NCBI RefSeq assembly: GCF_001426945.1
Contig: NZ_LMFS01000001.1
Span: 541,151 to 605,150, forward strand
DNA: 64,000 nt
Reading direction: 5' to 3'
From: Pseudolabrys sp. Root1462
Lineage (GTDB): Bacteria; Pseudomonadota; Alphaproteobacteria; Rhizobiales; Xanthobacteraceae
The first letter of the stretch is position 1; every line of letters starts with the position of its first letter. Below the pieces are notes generated by a model. That model had not been told where the DNA came from. It did no database searches and saw only the letters and a program-made list of their open reading frames with translations. This document shows, piece by piece, positions 25,419 to 35,037 of this stretch. The translations under genes and the position numbers were made by a program.

Positions 25419-25524
25419 TGCCAACTGACTTTCCCTGAAGGACGGCGCCGCCGCGCCAGCCCGCCGCGAATTCGTCCGTCTCCGGGGAATCCGCGCGGCA
25501 TCACCGTAGAGAAATCGGCAGGCC

Positions 25525-25552
25525 GTTCAACCAGCACTGGAAATTATCAACA
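25525..25552 (-). repeat. Conserved upstream element of paralogue A
   Basis: Counterpart of the element at 24970-24997, 107 bases upstream of the start at 25418. Equal distance and 21/28 identity suggest that coding and control regions were duplicated together. The right end lies 30 bases before the ATG of the divergent BrnA-like gene. Confidence 0.5.
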
Positions 25553-25581
25553 CGGGCCACGCGGTTTGCTATAAATCGCCC

Positions 25582-25806
25582 ATGGCACGAACACCCTTCC
25601 GCGATTCCCGCAGCGAAGCCGAGAAGGCTTTCAAGCAGGCGACCACCAAGCCGGCGGAGCTGCCGCCTGCAGTGCCGTCCATTCCCGGCGTCCGGGAGCA
25701 GGTGACCCTGCGTCTCGACCGCGACGTGCTGGATTTCTTCCAGGCCGATGGCCCGGGCTGGCAGGAGCGTATCAACGCGGCGCTGCGCAAAACGATCGGC
25801 AAGTAG
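25582..25806 (+). CDS. BrnA-like antitoxin-type protein
   Basis: A 74-residue protein. The C-terminal half VTLRLDRDVLDFFQADGPGWQERINAALRK is the BrnA_antitoxin pattern (ribbon-helix-helix): a beta strand with LRLDRDVL, then GPGWQxRINAALR. BrnA normally represses the brnTA operon and neutralises the RNase BrnT. No BrnT-type reading frame is adjacent, so this is either an orphan DNA-binding protein or an antitoxin for a distant toxin. Part of its 5' coding sequence is repeated at 26854-26893. Confidence 0.75.
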   Translation: MARTPFRDSRSEAEKAFKQATTKPAELPPAVPSIPGVREQVTLRLDRDVLDFFQADGPGWQERINAALRKTIGK

Positions 25807-25821
25807 CGCGCGGCGCGGGCG

Positions 25822-26667
25822 TCAGGCGATCGAGGCGCCGCGCTTCTGTTCGTACATCGAATGATCCGCCGCCTTAAACAGGGCCTTGATGGTCGTGCCG
25901 TCGGCCGGATAAAGCGCCATTCCGACGCTGGCGCCGATCGAATGGGTCTTGCCGTCGGCGCCGACGCAGGCGGTAATGCCGCCCTTGAAATGCTCGCGCA
26001 GGCGCCGCGCCAACAGCATGTCGAAGCTGACCGGCAGCACGACGCCGAACTCGTCGCCGCCGATTCTCGCCACCATGCAATTGTCGCCGGCCTGCTTCCT
26101 GAGTTCTTCGGCCAGCGCCTTGATCGCGGCATCGCCGGTTTGATGGCCGTATTTGTCGTTCAGCGATTTCAGGTTGTCGAGATCGACGATGAGCAAGCCG
26201 GTGCCCGATTGCTGCTCGCGCGCCGTCGACACCGCCAGCTTCAGTTGCGCGTCGAACATCGCGCGGTTTGGCAATCCGGTCAGCGCGTCGACCTGCAACG
26301 CCGACACGTCGACATGCATGACGACGGCGTGACGCTGGCCGTCGATGTCGAGCGCCGACATCACGACCTCGTACCAATGGTACCGGCCGTTGAACGGGCA
26401 GGTATAGGTCGCGATGAATTTCGGGCGCTCGCCCGCCAGGACCGCCCGCAGGCCCGCCAGGATCGCCGTTGCCTCGCTGCAGCCGCGGGCGATGGCGGCT
26501 TCGCATTCGGCGAAATAGTTCCAGCCGGCGCCGCTCGGCGCGAGGCCGCCGCTTTTGGCCGTTTCGTCCCACGTGCGGTTGTTGCGCACGATGAGGCCGG
26601 ACGGGTCGACAACCGCGATCTCCGTTGCGAGCCAGTCGGACAGTTCAACGGCGGATGATTGTACCAA
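25822..26667 (-). CDS. Diguanylate cyclase with PAS-like sensor domain
   Basis: A 281-residue soluble protein. Residues about 10-120 form a PAS-like domain (AVVDPSGLIVRNNRTWDE, then YHWYEVVMSALD), and about 125-281 a GGDEF domain. The catalytic GGDEF is intact at 203-207, with DLDNLKSLND for metal and substrate binding, so c-di-GMP synthesis is expected. The product-inhibition I-site (RxxD) is replaced by Gly-Asp-Asn-Cys at 194-197. TTG at 26667 is the apparent start because no ATG precedes it before an in-frame stop; the true start could be internal. Confidence 0.82.
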   Translation of the reverse strand: MVQSSAVELSDWLATEIAVVDPSGLIVRNNRTWDETAKSGGLAPSGAGWNYFAECEAAIARGCSEATAILAGLRAVLAGERPKFIATYTCPFNGRYHWYEVVMSALDIDGQRHAVVMHVDVSALQVDALTGLPNRAMFDAQLKLAVSTAREQQSGTGLLIVDLDNLKSLNDKYGHQTGDAAIKALAEELRKQAGDNCMVARIGGDEFGVVLPVSFDMLLARRLREHFKGGITACVGADGKTHSIGASVGMALYPADGTTIKALFKAADHSMYEQKRGASIA

Positions 26668-26853
26668 TTTGTTTTGCGGCTGCGCGGGGTTGCATGGTCA
26701 TCGACTGACGAAGACGCTTCGTTTGTCAAAAAGGCCAAGGCATGGGGCTGATATTGGAATGATCTACGCTCGCGATACGTGGATAGCAAGGCGCGAAATA
26801 ACAAGCGCGATGAGCGGAAAAAGCCTTTTGGAGCGCCGATCTCCCGGATGGCG

Positions 26854-26893
26854 TTCCGCGATTACCGCAGCGAAGCCGGGAAGGCTTCAAGGC
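26854..26893 (+). repeat. Copy of part of the BrnA-like gene
   Basis: About 38 of 40 bases match 25597-25637 inside the BrnA-like gene, with one one-base gap that would shift the frame. The surrounding sequence lacks the antitoxin C-terminal half. It is a gene fragment or a member of a dispersed repeat family. Confidence 0.5.
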
Positions 26894-27082
26894 GAGGGCA
26901 CCCGGGCCCGCCGGCCATCCGCCGTTTCACGCGCCTCGGATTGGCAGCGCCGTCTGGTGTCAAACAGCCAACGCTCCGGCGGCCCTGTTCTTTGTCCGGC
27001 GCGGGTTACGCCGCCTTCCCATTCTCAAGGGCGGCGTCGCGGCGCGGCTCAAGGGGCGGCAATCACGCCAAGATTAGTACCG

Positions 27083-27111
27083 GTGACAAATACACGTATT
27101 TCGTGTAGAAA
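27083..27111 (+). promoter_or_regulatory. Promoter with internal dyad upstream of the LuxR-type gene
   Basis: GTGACA (27083-27088) and TAGAAA (27106-27111) are 17 bases apart and could form -35 and -10 elements. Between them lies TACACG-TATTT-CGTGTA (27091-27107), a perfect 6-base inverted repeat. The distance to the GTG start is 34 bases. Autoregulation is likely. Confidence 0.5.
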
Positions 27112-27145
27112 TACCTTGAGTGTACAATGCCGTTGGGGGCGGGCA

Positions 27146-28243
27146 GTGCAACTCGACGGTCTGATCGATCGCATCTATGAAGCGGCTTTTCTGCCGCAGC
27201 AATGGATACCCGTTCTGGATGAACTATCGCATCTTGCCGATGGCAACGGCGGGATGTTGTTTGCCAGTTCAGGTCCGCACACTCACTGGATTGCATCTGA
27301 AGAGCTCGCCAGGGGGATGTCCGATTACGTTGCGCAAGGCTGGCCAGCCCGCACGGATCGTCCCCAAAGACTCTTTGCGGCGCGCCACGCGGGATTCCTT
27401 AATGACCTTGATGTCTACACACGGGAGGAGATGGATCGCGAACCCGTATTTGTCGAATTTCTGCGCCCGAGAGGCTACGGCTGGGGCACGGCGACCGCCA
27501 TCGAAGTACCGACTGGCCAAGCAATCGTCCTAAATGTCGAGCGCCGCTATTCGCGTGGGCCAGTTGAGCGGCACATTATTCGTCAGCTAGACAAGCTACG
27601 ACCGCATCTTGCGCGGGCTGCGTCGCTATCGGCGCAGCTCTCGCTTGAGCGGATGAAAGTCGCTGCGTTGACGCTCGACCTGGTTGGGCTTCCGGCCGCC
27701 ATGCTCGATGGTCAAGGTCGTGCACTGGCTGTCAACTCCGGCTTCGATCGGTTGATGCCGGAGATGGTACAGCAGCGCCAGCGTAGACTTACACTAGTGA
27801 ACAAACGCGCCGACGCACTGTTCGCCGAAGCATTGCAGCGCGTTGCGCCCGATGGCGATGCGGCTAGCGTTCGTTCAATTCCGGTGGCGGCCGACGAGAT
27901 GCATCCGGCTGCCATCGTTCATCTCGTCCCGGTTCGGCGGTCGGCGCACGATCTGTTCACGGCGGCGCATTCAGTGATGATCATCACACCGGTGCTGCCG
28001 AAAACGGTGCCGACCGCCGATCTCCTGCAAGGCCTCTATGACCTGACACCCGCCGAGGCTCGCGTCGCTCGCGCCGTGGCCGAGCGGCGCACGATCGATG
28101 CAATCGCCGCGTCATTTGGCCTGTCCCGCGAAACGGTGCGCACGCAAGTAAAGGCGGTTCTCGCCAAGACCGGCGTCAGTCGCAACATTGATCTCGCGAC
28201 GTTGCTCAGCGGTGCAGGTTTTCCGGGCCAAAGAGACGTGTGA
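27146..28243 (+). CDS. LuxR-type helix-turn-helix transcriptional regulator
   Basis: A 365-residue regulator. The N-terminal two thirds hold sensory-type sequence (LIDRIYEAAFLPQQWIPVLDE, typical of LuxR regulators of Bradyrhizobium-like bacteria, and a PAS-like LVGLPAAMLDGQGRALAVN at about residues 175-195). The C-terminus contains the LuxR HTH (LYDLTPAEARVARAVAERRT, then LSRETVRTQVKAVLAKTGV). GTG at 27146 is preceded by GGGGGCGGG; the frame runs further upstream through non-coding-looking sequence. It lies just upstream of a secreted-protein operon of lower GC, which it may control. Confidence 0.82.
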   Translation: MQLDGLIDRIYEAAFLPQQWIPVLDELSHLADGNGGMLFASSGPHTHWIASEELARGMSDYVAQGWPARTDRPQRLFAARHAGFLNDLDVYTREEMDREPVFVEFLRPRGYGWGTATAIEVPTGQAIVLNVERRYSRGPVERHIIRQLDKLRPHLARAASLSAQLSLERMKVAALTLDLVGLPAAMLDGQGRALAVNSGFDRLMPEMVQQRQRRLTLVNKRADALFAEALQRVAPDGDAASVRSIPVAADEMHPAAIVHLVPVRRSAHDLFTAAHSVMIITPVLPKTVPTADLLQGLYDLTPAEARVARAVAERRTIDAIAASFGLSRETVRTQVKAVLAKTGVSRNIDLATLLSGAGFPGQRDV

Positions 28244-28396
28244 AATCGTCTTTCATTGTCGTTTCCTTAAAAGTCAAATCGCGTTCTTCACCCTTTTGGG
28301 GGATGTCGTCCATCCGCGCCTAGCCGCAAAATGAACGCGTTACTTAAATCAAGTTTGCCCCGCACGCATCTTTCGTAGCCTAAAGAGGAGGGACCT

Positions 28397-28477
28397 ATGA
28401 AATCATCAATAGGGTTGATCTCCTTACATTTCAGCATGTTATTTCTGCCCTCAACAGGAGATCGTCATGTTGCGTAA
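28397..28477 (+). CDS. Leader peptide ORF, 26 aa, overlapping the next start
   Basis: A 26-codon ORF with one of the best ribosome binding sites in the window (GAGGAGGGA at 28385-28393, four bases before the ATG). The product is hydrophobic (SSIGLISLHFSMLFL). It ends 11 bases inside the secreted-protein gene in another frame, so translation of the two is probably coupled. Coding status is inferred from ribosome binding site and position only. Confidence 0.45.
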   Translation: MKSSIGLISLHFSMLFLPSTGDRHVA

Positions 28478-29999
28478 AGCGATGCTAACGGTCGCTCTTG
28501 TCGCGGCTGCCACTCAGGCGAATGCTCAAGGACCGATTTTCGGCGACTTTGGAATGCCGGCCTGGAGCCGGATGTTCAAATATTTCGAAGCGCGTTTCGG
28601 ACAAGTTGCGAAGGACGAGCAGGTGCTCGTGCTGCCGACAGCGACGAATGCTGCATGGGACAATCCGATAAAGACCCTTCGCCTTACGGAGATGTACAAG
28701 TGGGGAGATTGGATGCCGTCGCAGGCATGGCAGTACGCGCCAAACTCCGGGAAACGAGTGAGCGAAGGATACCAATTCTTCCTCAACCACGCCTGGATCG
28801 CTGCGGTGGAGGCCAACGGTACGATCTCGAACGACTTGAAGACGGCGCTTAAACGGGCCAATGAAGAGCTCCAGTTCACCCGTGCAGAGTATGCAGGCGT
28901 AATGGATGACGCAGAGAAGGCTTATGAGGACCATGTCCGCAACACTCCACGTCCAGAGCGACTTTCCAAGTACGCATTTTTTAAGAAGTTCGCGTGGGAC
29001 GCCGATATTGCAGCAAAAAAAATGCGTCTAGGCATGGCATCTAAGAAGATAGGCGACATCACGAAGCAACTCACCGACCCCGATATCGAAATGCTCAGCC
29101 GCGCCCAGCAGCGCTTTGACAACCCTAAACAGAAGATCATCCTTCCGCCGACGCCGGAAGTGCTCAATGACAAGGACCGCTGGCAAAGCTACTACATCTC
29201 GCTTATCGACAAGGACATTTACGATTTTCTGAGCGAGCGGAATCCTCAAGCGCAATCCATCCAAGAGAGCTCGTCGAGGTCGGAGGTTTTCGAGCAACGG
29301 TGGTCAGCAAGCGTAAGCGTGAGCTTCCTTGGACTGTTTAGGGCGGGTGGGGGGAGCGCCGAGCAAGTTAAGCGGGAGCAGCACATCAGAACGAACACGA
29401 CCAAGATCGACATTTCCTTTGAAAACATTGACACGTTTAATATTGTGCGCGGCGAATGGTTCGACGAGAATGTTATCGCCAGATTTGCCCCTAAGTTGAA
29501 AAGCGAGGCATGGAATTCCATCCTCGGAAAAAATGGTCAGCTTGAGCTGATTCCGAAATCGGTTCTAGTCGGCCGGGGGATGTCGTTCGCGATCTACGCC
29601 GACAGCCAGTCGTTAGATTATCTCTACGAGCATTTCCATGCTAGTGCCGACGCCGGCTTTTTCGTCGGCTGGTGGCGCATCGGCGGCGGCGCGGATTATT
29701 CGAGCACCAAGGAGCAAACCGAGGTGTACAAATACGCGGATCGCATCGTTTTCAGAGATTTGAGTGGGCGCGGGAAGGTGCTCGGTCTGCTCGCTAAGAA
29801 CTACGGAGCGTCAACGCCGAAACCAGCTTTCGTGAACGCGATCTTGGCTGCGCAACCCACTGCTGCAATTCAGGCCGACCTCAAGAAGTTCGAACAGGCA
29901 TGGCAGAAATCGGATGTCTTGAATAAGAACAGGCTTGATGCTGCGATCTTACAGGACGTGCAGACCGATATACTAGCGACAAATGGGAGTGTGCAATGA
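28467..29999 (+). CDS. Secreted protein of unknown family, 510 aa
   Basis: A 510-residue protein with a signal peptide (about 1-20, ending ANA). The region from about 110 to 210 is rich in charged residues and predicted long helices (LKTALKRANEELQFTRAEY). The segment 255-310 is Ser-rich (SIQESSSRSEVFEQRWSAS, SVSFLGLFRAGGG). Further on come FNIVRGEWFDENVIARFAP and MSFAIYADSQSLDYLYEHF, then a Gly/Trp-rich VGWWRIGGGADYSS. This order of a Ser-rich sheet, a WFD motif and an alternating Gly region suggests a beta-rich, possibly oligomer- or membrane-forming domain; that is inference. AGGAG lies six bases before the ATG. GC content is clearly below the window average. Confidence 0.8.
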   Translation: MLRKAMLTVALVAAATQANAQGPIFGDFGMPAWSRMFKYFEARFGQVAKDEQVLVLPTATNAAWDNPIKTLRLTEMYKWGDWMPSQAWQYAPNSGKRVSEGYQFFLNHAWIAAVEANGTISNDLKTALKRANEELQFTRAEYAGVMDDAEKAYEDHVRNTPRPERLSKYAFFKKFAWDADIAAKKMRLGMASKKIGDITKQLTDPDIEMLSRAQQRFDNPKQKIILPPTPEVLNDKDRWQSYYISLIDKDIYDFLSERNPQAQSIQESSSRSEVFEQRWSASVSVSFLGLFRAGGGSAEQVKREQHIRTNTTKIDISFENIDTFNIVRGEWFDENVIARFAPKLKSEAWNSILGKNGQLELIPKSVLVGRGMSFAIYADSQSLDYLYEHFHASADAGFFVGWWRIGGGADYSSTKEQTEVYKYADRIVFRDLSGRGKVLGLLAKNYGASTPKPAFVNAILAAQPTAAIQADLKKFEQAWQKSDVLNKNRLDAAILQDVQTDILATNGSVQ

Positions 30000-30268
30000 A
30001 AGGGTTGTTCATCACTATGATCCTAGTATTGATAGAAGCGCTGCCGACAGTTAGTTTGGCACAATCAGATAATCTTAATGTAAAAACGACAACTTCAGGA
30101 GGTGGCTCCACAACGACAACCCAAGGCACGAAAGAAGTCGGGGGTGTGACGTTTTACGGCCAGCAGAAGACATTTAGCTCTTCCAGTACCCCTGATTCAA
30201 ATCCCCACAATAGCCAATCATCTACTGGCGCTGGCATAGTTATACCAATTCCTGAAAGAAAGAAGTGA
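29996..30268 (+). CDS. Small secreted Ser/Thr-rich protein
   Basis: A 90-residue protein whose start overlaps the stop of the 510-residue gene (ATGA), so both are one operon. Signal peptide to about residue 22 (ending SLA), then a low-complexity mature chain: KTTTSGGGSTTTTQGTKE, a VTFYGQQKTFSSSS strand and a C-terminus ending IPIPERKK. GC content is about 40-45% in the sampled lines. It may be an accessory or partner of the upstream protein. No family recognised. Confidence 0.65.
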   Translation: MKGLFITMILVLIEALPTVSLAQSDNLNVKTTTSGGGSTTTTQGTKEVGGVTFYGQQKTFSSSSTPDSNPHNSQSSTGAGIVIPIPERKK

Positions 30269-30305
30269 CCTAACCTGTGGTTAGTCTGGATTGGCATTTT
30301 TCAAA

Positions 30306-32694
<2,389 letters not shown>

Positions 32695-32702
32695 CGACTT
32701 GT

Positions 32703-32783
32703 CCTGTCCCTTCGCCGGCATGACCCGGATCAGGTTCAAAGGGACTCTCTCAGCCCGGACGTCTGCCAGGCACCCCTCGGAAT
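32703..32783 (-). promoter_or_regulatory. TPP riboswitch (THI element)
   Basis: Read on the minus strand it shows the conserved cores GAGGGGTGCC, GGGCTGAGA and CTTTGAACCTGATCCGGGTC, then ATGCCGGCGAAGGGA. The 3' P1 strand AAGGGACAGG falls directly before the ATG at 32694 and could be the ribosome binding site itself, which favours translational control. Confidence 0.95.
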
Positions 32784-32789
32784 GGGGCT

Positions 32790-32817
32790 AATCTAGGCTC
32801 GCCGGCTTGGGTGTCAA
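32790..32817 (-). promoter_or_regulatory. Sigma-70 promoter of the riboswitch-thiC operon
   Basis: On the minus strand TTGACA (32812-32817), 16 bases, TAGATT (32790-32795). Transcription would start near 32783, the 5' end of the riboswitch. The -35 contains the stop codon of the upstream histidine kinase gene (TGA at 32814-32816). Confidence 0.7.
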
Positions 32818-34139
32818 TGCGCCGTCGCGGGCCGTACCGGCAGGGTTATGTGGGCGATCAGGCCGCCGGCAGCGCCGTCGTGCAGGGACAGGGCGCCGTC
32901 ATGGGCCTCGGCAATGGCCCGCGCGATGGCAAGCCCGAGGCCGAAACCGGCCCAGCCGTCGAGGTTGCGGGCCTCGTCGCCGCGGGCGAAGGGTTCCAGC
33001 ATCGCCATTTTGCTGGCATCCGGGATGCCCGGGCCGTCGTCCGCCACCTCGATGCGCACGGCCGCGCCGTCGCCGGTAAGCCGGATCACGGTGCGGGTGC
33101 CGTGGCGCACGGCGTTATCGACCAGGTTGATCACGGCGCGCTGCATTTCGCTGGCGCGAGCGACGGCCGACAGATGTGCCGGGCCCTCGTAGCTCACGGC
33201 GTGGCCCATGTCGGCGAATTGATCGCAGACCGTCTGCAAAGAGCAGGCGAGATCGACGGGCTCCATCGGCTCGCGCGACTGGCCGTCGCGGAGGAACGAC
33301 AGCACGCTCTCGGTCATCGCTTTCATCTGGTCGAGATCGTGCAGCATCTGTCCGCGCAATTCGGCATCGGCGATGAACTCGCTGCGCAGGCGCAGCCGCG
33401 TGATCGGCGTGCGCAGGTCGTGGCTCATCGCAGCGAACAGGCGCGTGCGGTCGTCGACCAGCGTGCGAATGCGGTCGCGCATGCGGTTGAGCGCGCGGGC
33501 GACGGCGCGGACCTCCTGCGGTCCGCGCTCCGGCAGCGTCGCGTCCTTGTCGTCGAGACTGAAGTTCTCGGCCGCCTGTGCGAAGGCCGACAGCGGGCTG
33601 CGCAGGCTGCGGGCTGCCCACAGCCCGAGCAAGGTGACGCTGATAATCACGAACAGCGCCGTCATCGCGATCGGCCCCGCGATGGTCGGCGGCTCCGGCA
33701 TCGCCGGCAGCGTCGCGGCAACCGCATCGCCATCGGGAAACACCACGACGATGCGCTCGCCCTGGTCATCCGGGCCGGGCAGCGGCCCGAGCCTGAAGGC
33801 GGGCCCCAGGCGATGGGCGAGGAAGCCGAGGCGGCGGTCGTTCGTCATCGCTAGGTCGGTTGCCGGCAATGGCGCGGCCGGCGTCAGATGCAGGTCGGGA
33901 AAGACCGCGGCGGCGCGGGCGATGGCCGCCGGCCTACCGGCTTCGGGCTCGGCGGCGATCGTCTTCACCACGGCGGCCAGTTCGGCAGGGCTGTCGCGCG
34001 GCGGCTCAAAGCGCTCGCCGTGCCGGCCGACGTAGAGGCTCACGGTAATGACGCCGTGGATTGCCAGCAGCGACAGCAGAATAAGGATCGCGATCTGCCC
34101 GCCGATGCGGTCGAGGAAGAGGCTGCGCACGAAGCTCAT
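32814..34139 (-). CDS. Membrane sensor histidine kinase
   Basis: A 441-residue kinase. Membrane helices at about 14-36 and 164-186 enclose a periplasmic domain; a HAMP domain follows (RSLRSPLSAFAQAAENFSL). The H box AAMSHDLRTPITRLRLR has the phospho-acceptor His240, and the ATPase domain has NLVDNAVRHG, DDGPGIP and GFGLGLAIARAIAEAH. It is similar to EnvZ-type kinases. Its ATG overlaps the stop of the response regulator by four bases. Signal unknown. Confidence 0.92.
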   Translation of the reverse strand: MSFVRSLFLDRIGGQIAILILLSLLAIHGVITVSLYVGRHGERFEPPRDSPAELAAVVKTIAAEPEAGRPAAIARAAAVFPDLHLTPAAPLPATDLAMTNDRRLGFLAHRLGPAFRLGPLPGPDDQGERIVVVFPDGDAVAATLPAMPEPPTIAGPIAMTALFVIISVTLLGLWAARSLRSPLSAFAQAAENFSLDDKDATLPERGPQEVRAVARALNRMRDRIRTLVDDRTRLFAAMSHDLRTPITRLRLRSEFIADAELRGQMLHDLDQMKAMTESVLSFLRDGQSREPMEPVDLACSLQTVCDQFADMGHAVSYEGPAHLSAVARASEMQRAVINLVDNAVRHGTRTVIRLTGDGAAVRIEVADDGPGIPDASKMAMLEPFARGDEARNLDGWAGFGLGLAIARAIAEAHDGALSLHDGAAGGLIAHITLPVRPATAH

Positions 34140-34846
34140 GCCGGCGCCACGGCCGGTGTGAACAGATAGCCGCCGGAGCGGACGGTCTTGATGATCGACG
34201 GATTGCGCGGATCGGCCTCGATCTTGCGCCGCAGCCGACTGATCAAAATGTCGATCGAACGTTCGAACTCGCCGGCCATGCGGCCCTGGGTCACGTCGAG
34301 CAACTGATCGCGCGACAGCACGCGGCCCGGTCGTTCGCACAAGGCCTGCAGCAGCGAGAACTCGGCGTCGGTGAGGACCACCCGCGCGCCGTCGGCATTG
34401 TGCAGTTCGCGCCGGACACGGTTGAGGCGCCAGCCGAGAAAGCCGAGCACGATGCCGTCGCTCGCCGGCGCCCCGGACGCCGCACGGCGCAGCACCGCGC
34501 GGATGCGAGCCAGGAGCTCGCGCGGATTGAACGGCTTGGTCAGGTAATCGTCGGCGCCGAGCTCAAGGCCGAGGATGCGATCGACGTCGTCGCCCCGCGC
34601 GGTCAGCATGATGATCGGCACCTGCGAATGCCGGCGGACCCGCTTGCACACCGCAAGACCATCTTCGCCGGGAAGCATGAGATCGAGCACGATCAGGTCG
34701 ATGCGGTGATCGGCGGTGGCGCGATCGAGGTCGCGTCCGTCCGGCAGCGCGGTGACGCGGCACTCATTGGCGCGCAGATACCGCGATACCAGGGCGCTGA
34801 TATCGCGGTCGTCCTCGACAACAAGAATGTGCGGAGATTTGCTCAT
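34136..34846 (-). CDS. OmpR/PhoB family response regulator
   Basis: A 236-residue regulator. Receiver domain residues 1 to about 120 with the acidic triad Glu11-Asp13 and the phospho-acceptor Asp55 in LIVLDLMLPGEDG; Lys of LTKPFNPREL. Winged-helix DNA-binding domain from about 140, ending IDILISRLRRKIEADPRN and IKTVRSGGYLFTP. Partner of the downstream kinase (ATGA overlap). Direct repeats of TGTTTCTG in the upstream region (34893-34910) are a candidate binding site. Confidence 0.95.
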   Translation of the reverse strand: MSKSPHILVVEDDRDISALVSRYLRANECRVTALPDGRDLDRATADHRIDLIVLDLMLPGEDGLAVCKRVRRHSQVPIIMLTARGDDVDRILGLELGADDYLTKPFNPRELLARIRAVLRRAASGAPASDGIVLGFLGWRLNRVRRELHNADGARVVLTDAEFSLLQALCERPGRVLSRDQLLDVTQGRMAGEFERSIDILISRLRRKIEADPRNPSIIKTVRSGGYLFTPAVAPA

Positions 34847-34892
34847 CGACGAATCGGGTTCGGCTGATTGTGCCAGAAAACGCGAAGAAATT

Positions 34893-34910
34893 TGTTTCTG
34901 AGTGTTTCTG
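34893..34910. promoter_or_regulatory. Direct repeat, candidate response-regulator binding site
   Basis: TGTTTCTG at 34893-34900 and 34903-34910, ten bases apart, one helical turn, the arrangement bound by OmpR/PhoB dimers. It lies 47 bases before the response-regulator start and 128 bases before the divergent gene. A GGGAA-AG-TTCCC dyad is at 34952-34963. Confidence 0.45.
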
Positions 34911-35037
34911 GAAGCGCTGCCGACACAGAGCGAAACAATACCGCTTTTCCCGGGAAAGTTCCCATTAACCGCGGACGGCGACCATCGGTGTCGACGAAGC
35001 GGCGCATCCGCGCCAGCAAAAACGCGAGGATCAAATC

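Larger units (their letters stand above)
26668..27145. other. Intergenic stretch with a repeat fragment and a dyad promoter
   Basis: No supported gene. The middle carries a degenerate copy of the 5' part of the BrnA-like gene. The right end carries the promoter/operator of the LuxR-type gene. GC content begins to drop near 27060. Confidence 0.5.

Noticed and set aside
26779-27108. Plus-strand frame containing the BrnA-like fragment
   Set aside because: After the shared segment the composition is Arg/Pro-rich noise, and a one-base gap relative to the intact gene shows that it is not a functional copy.
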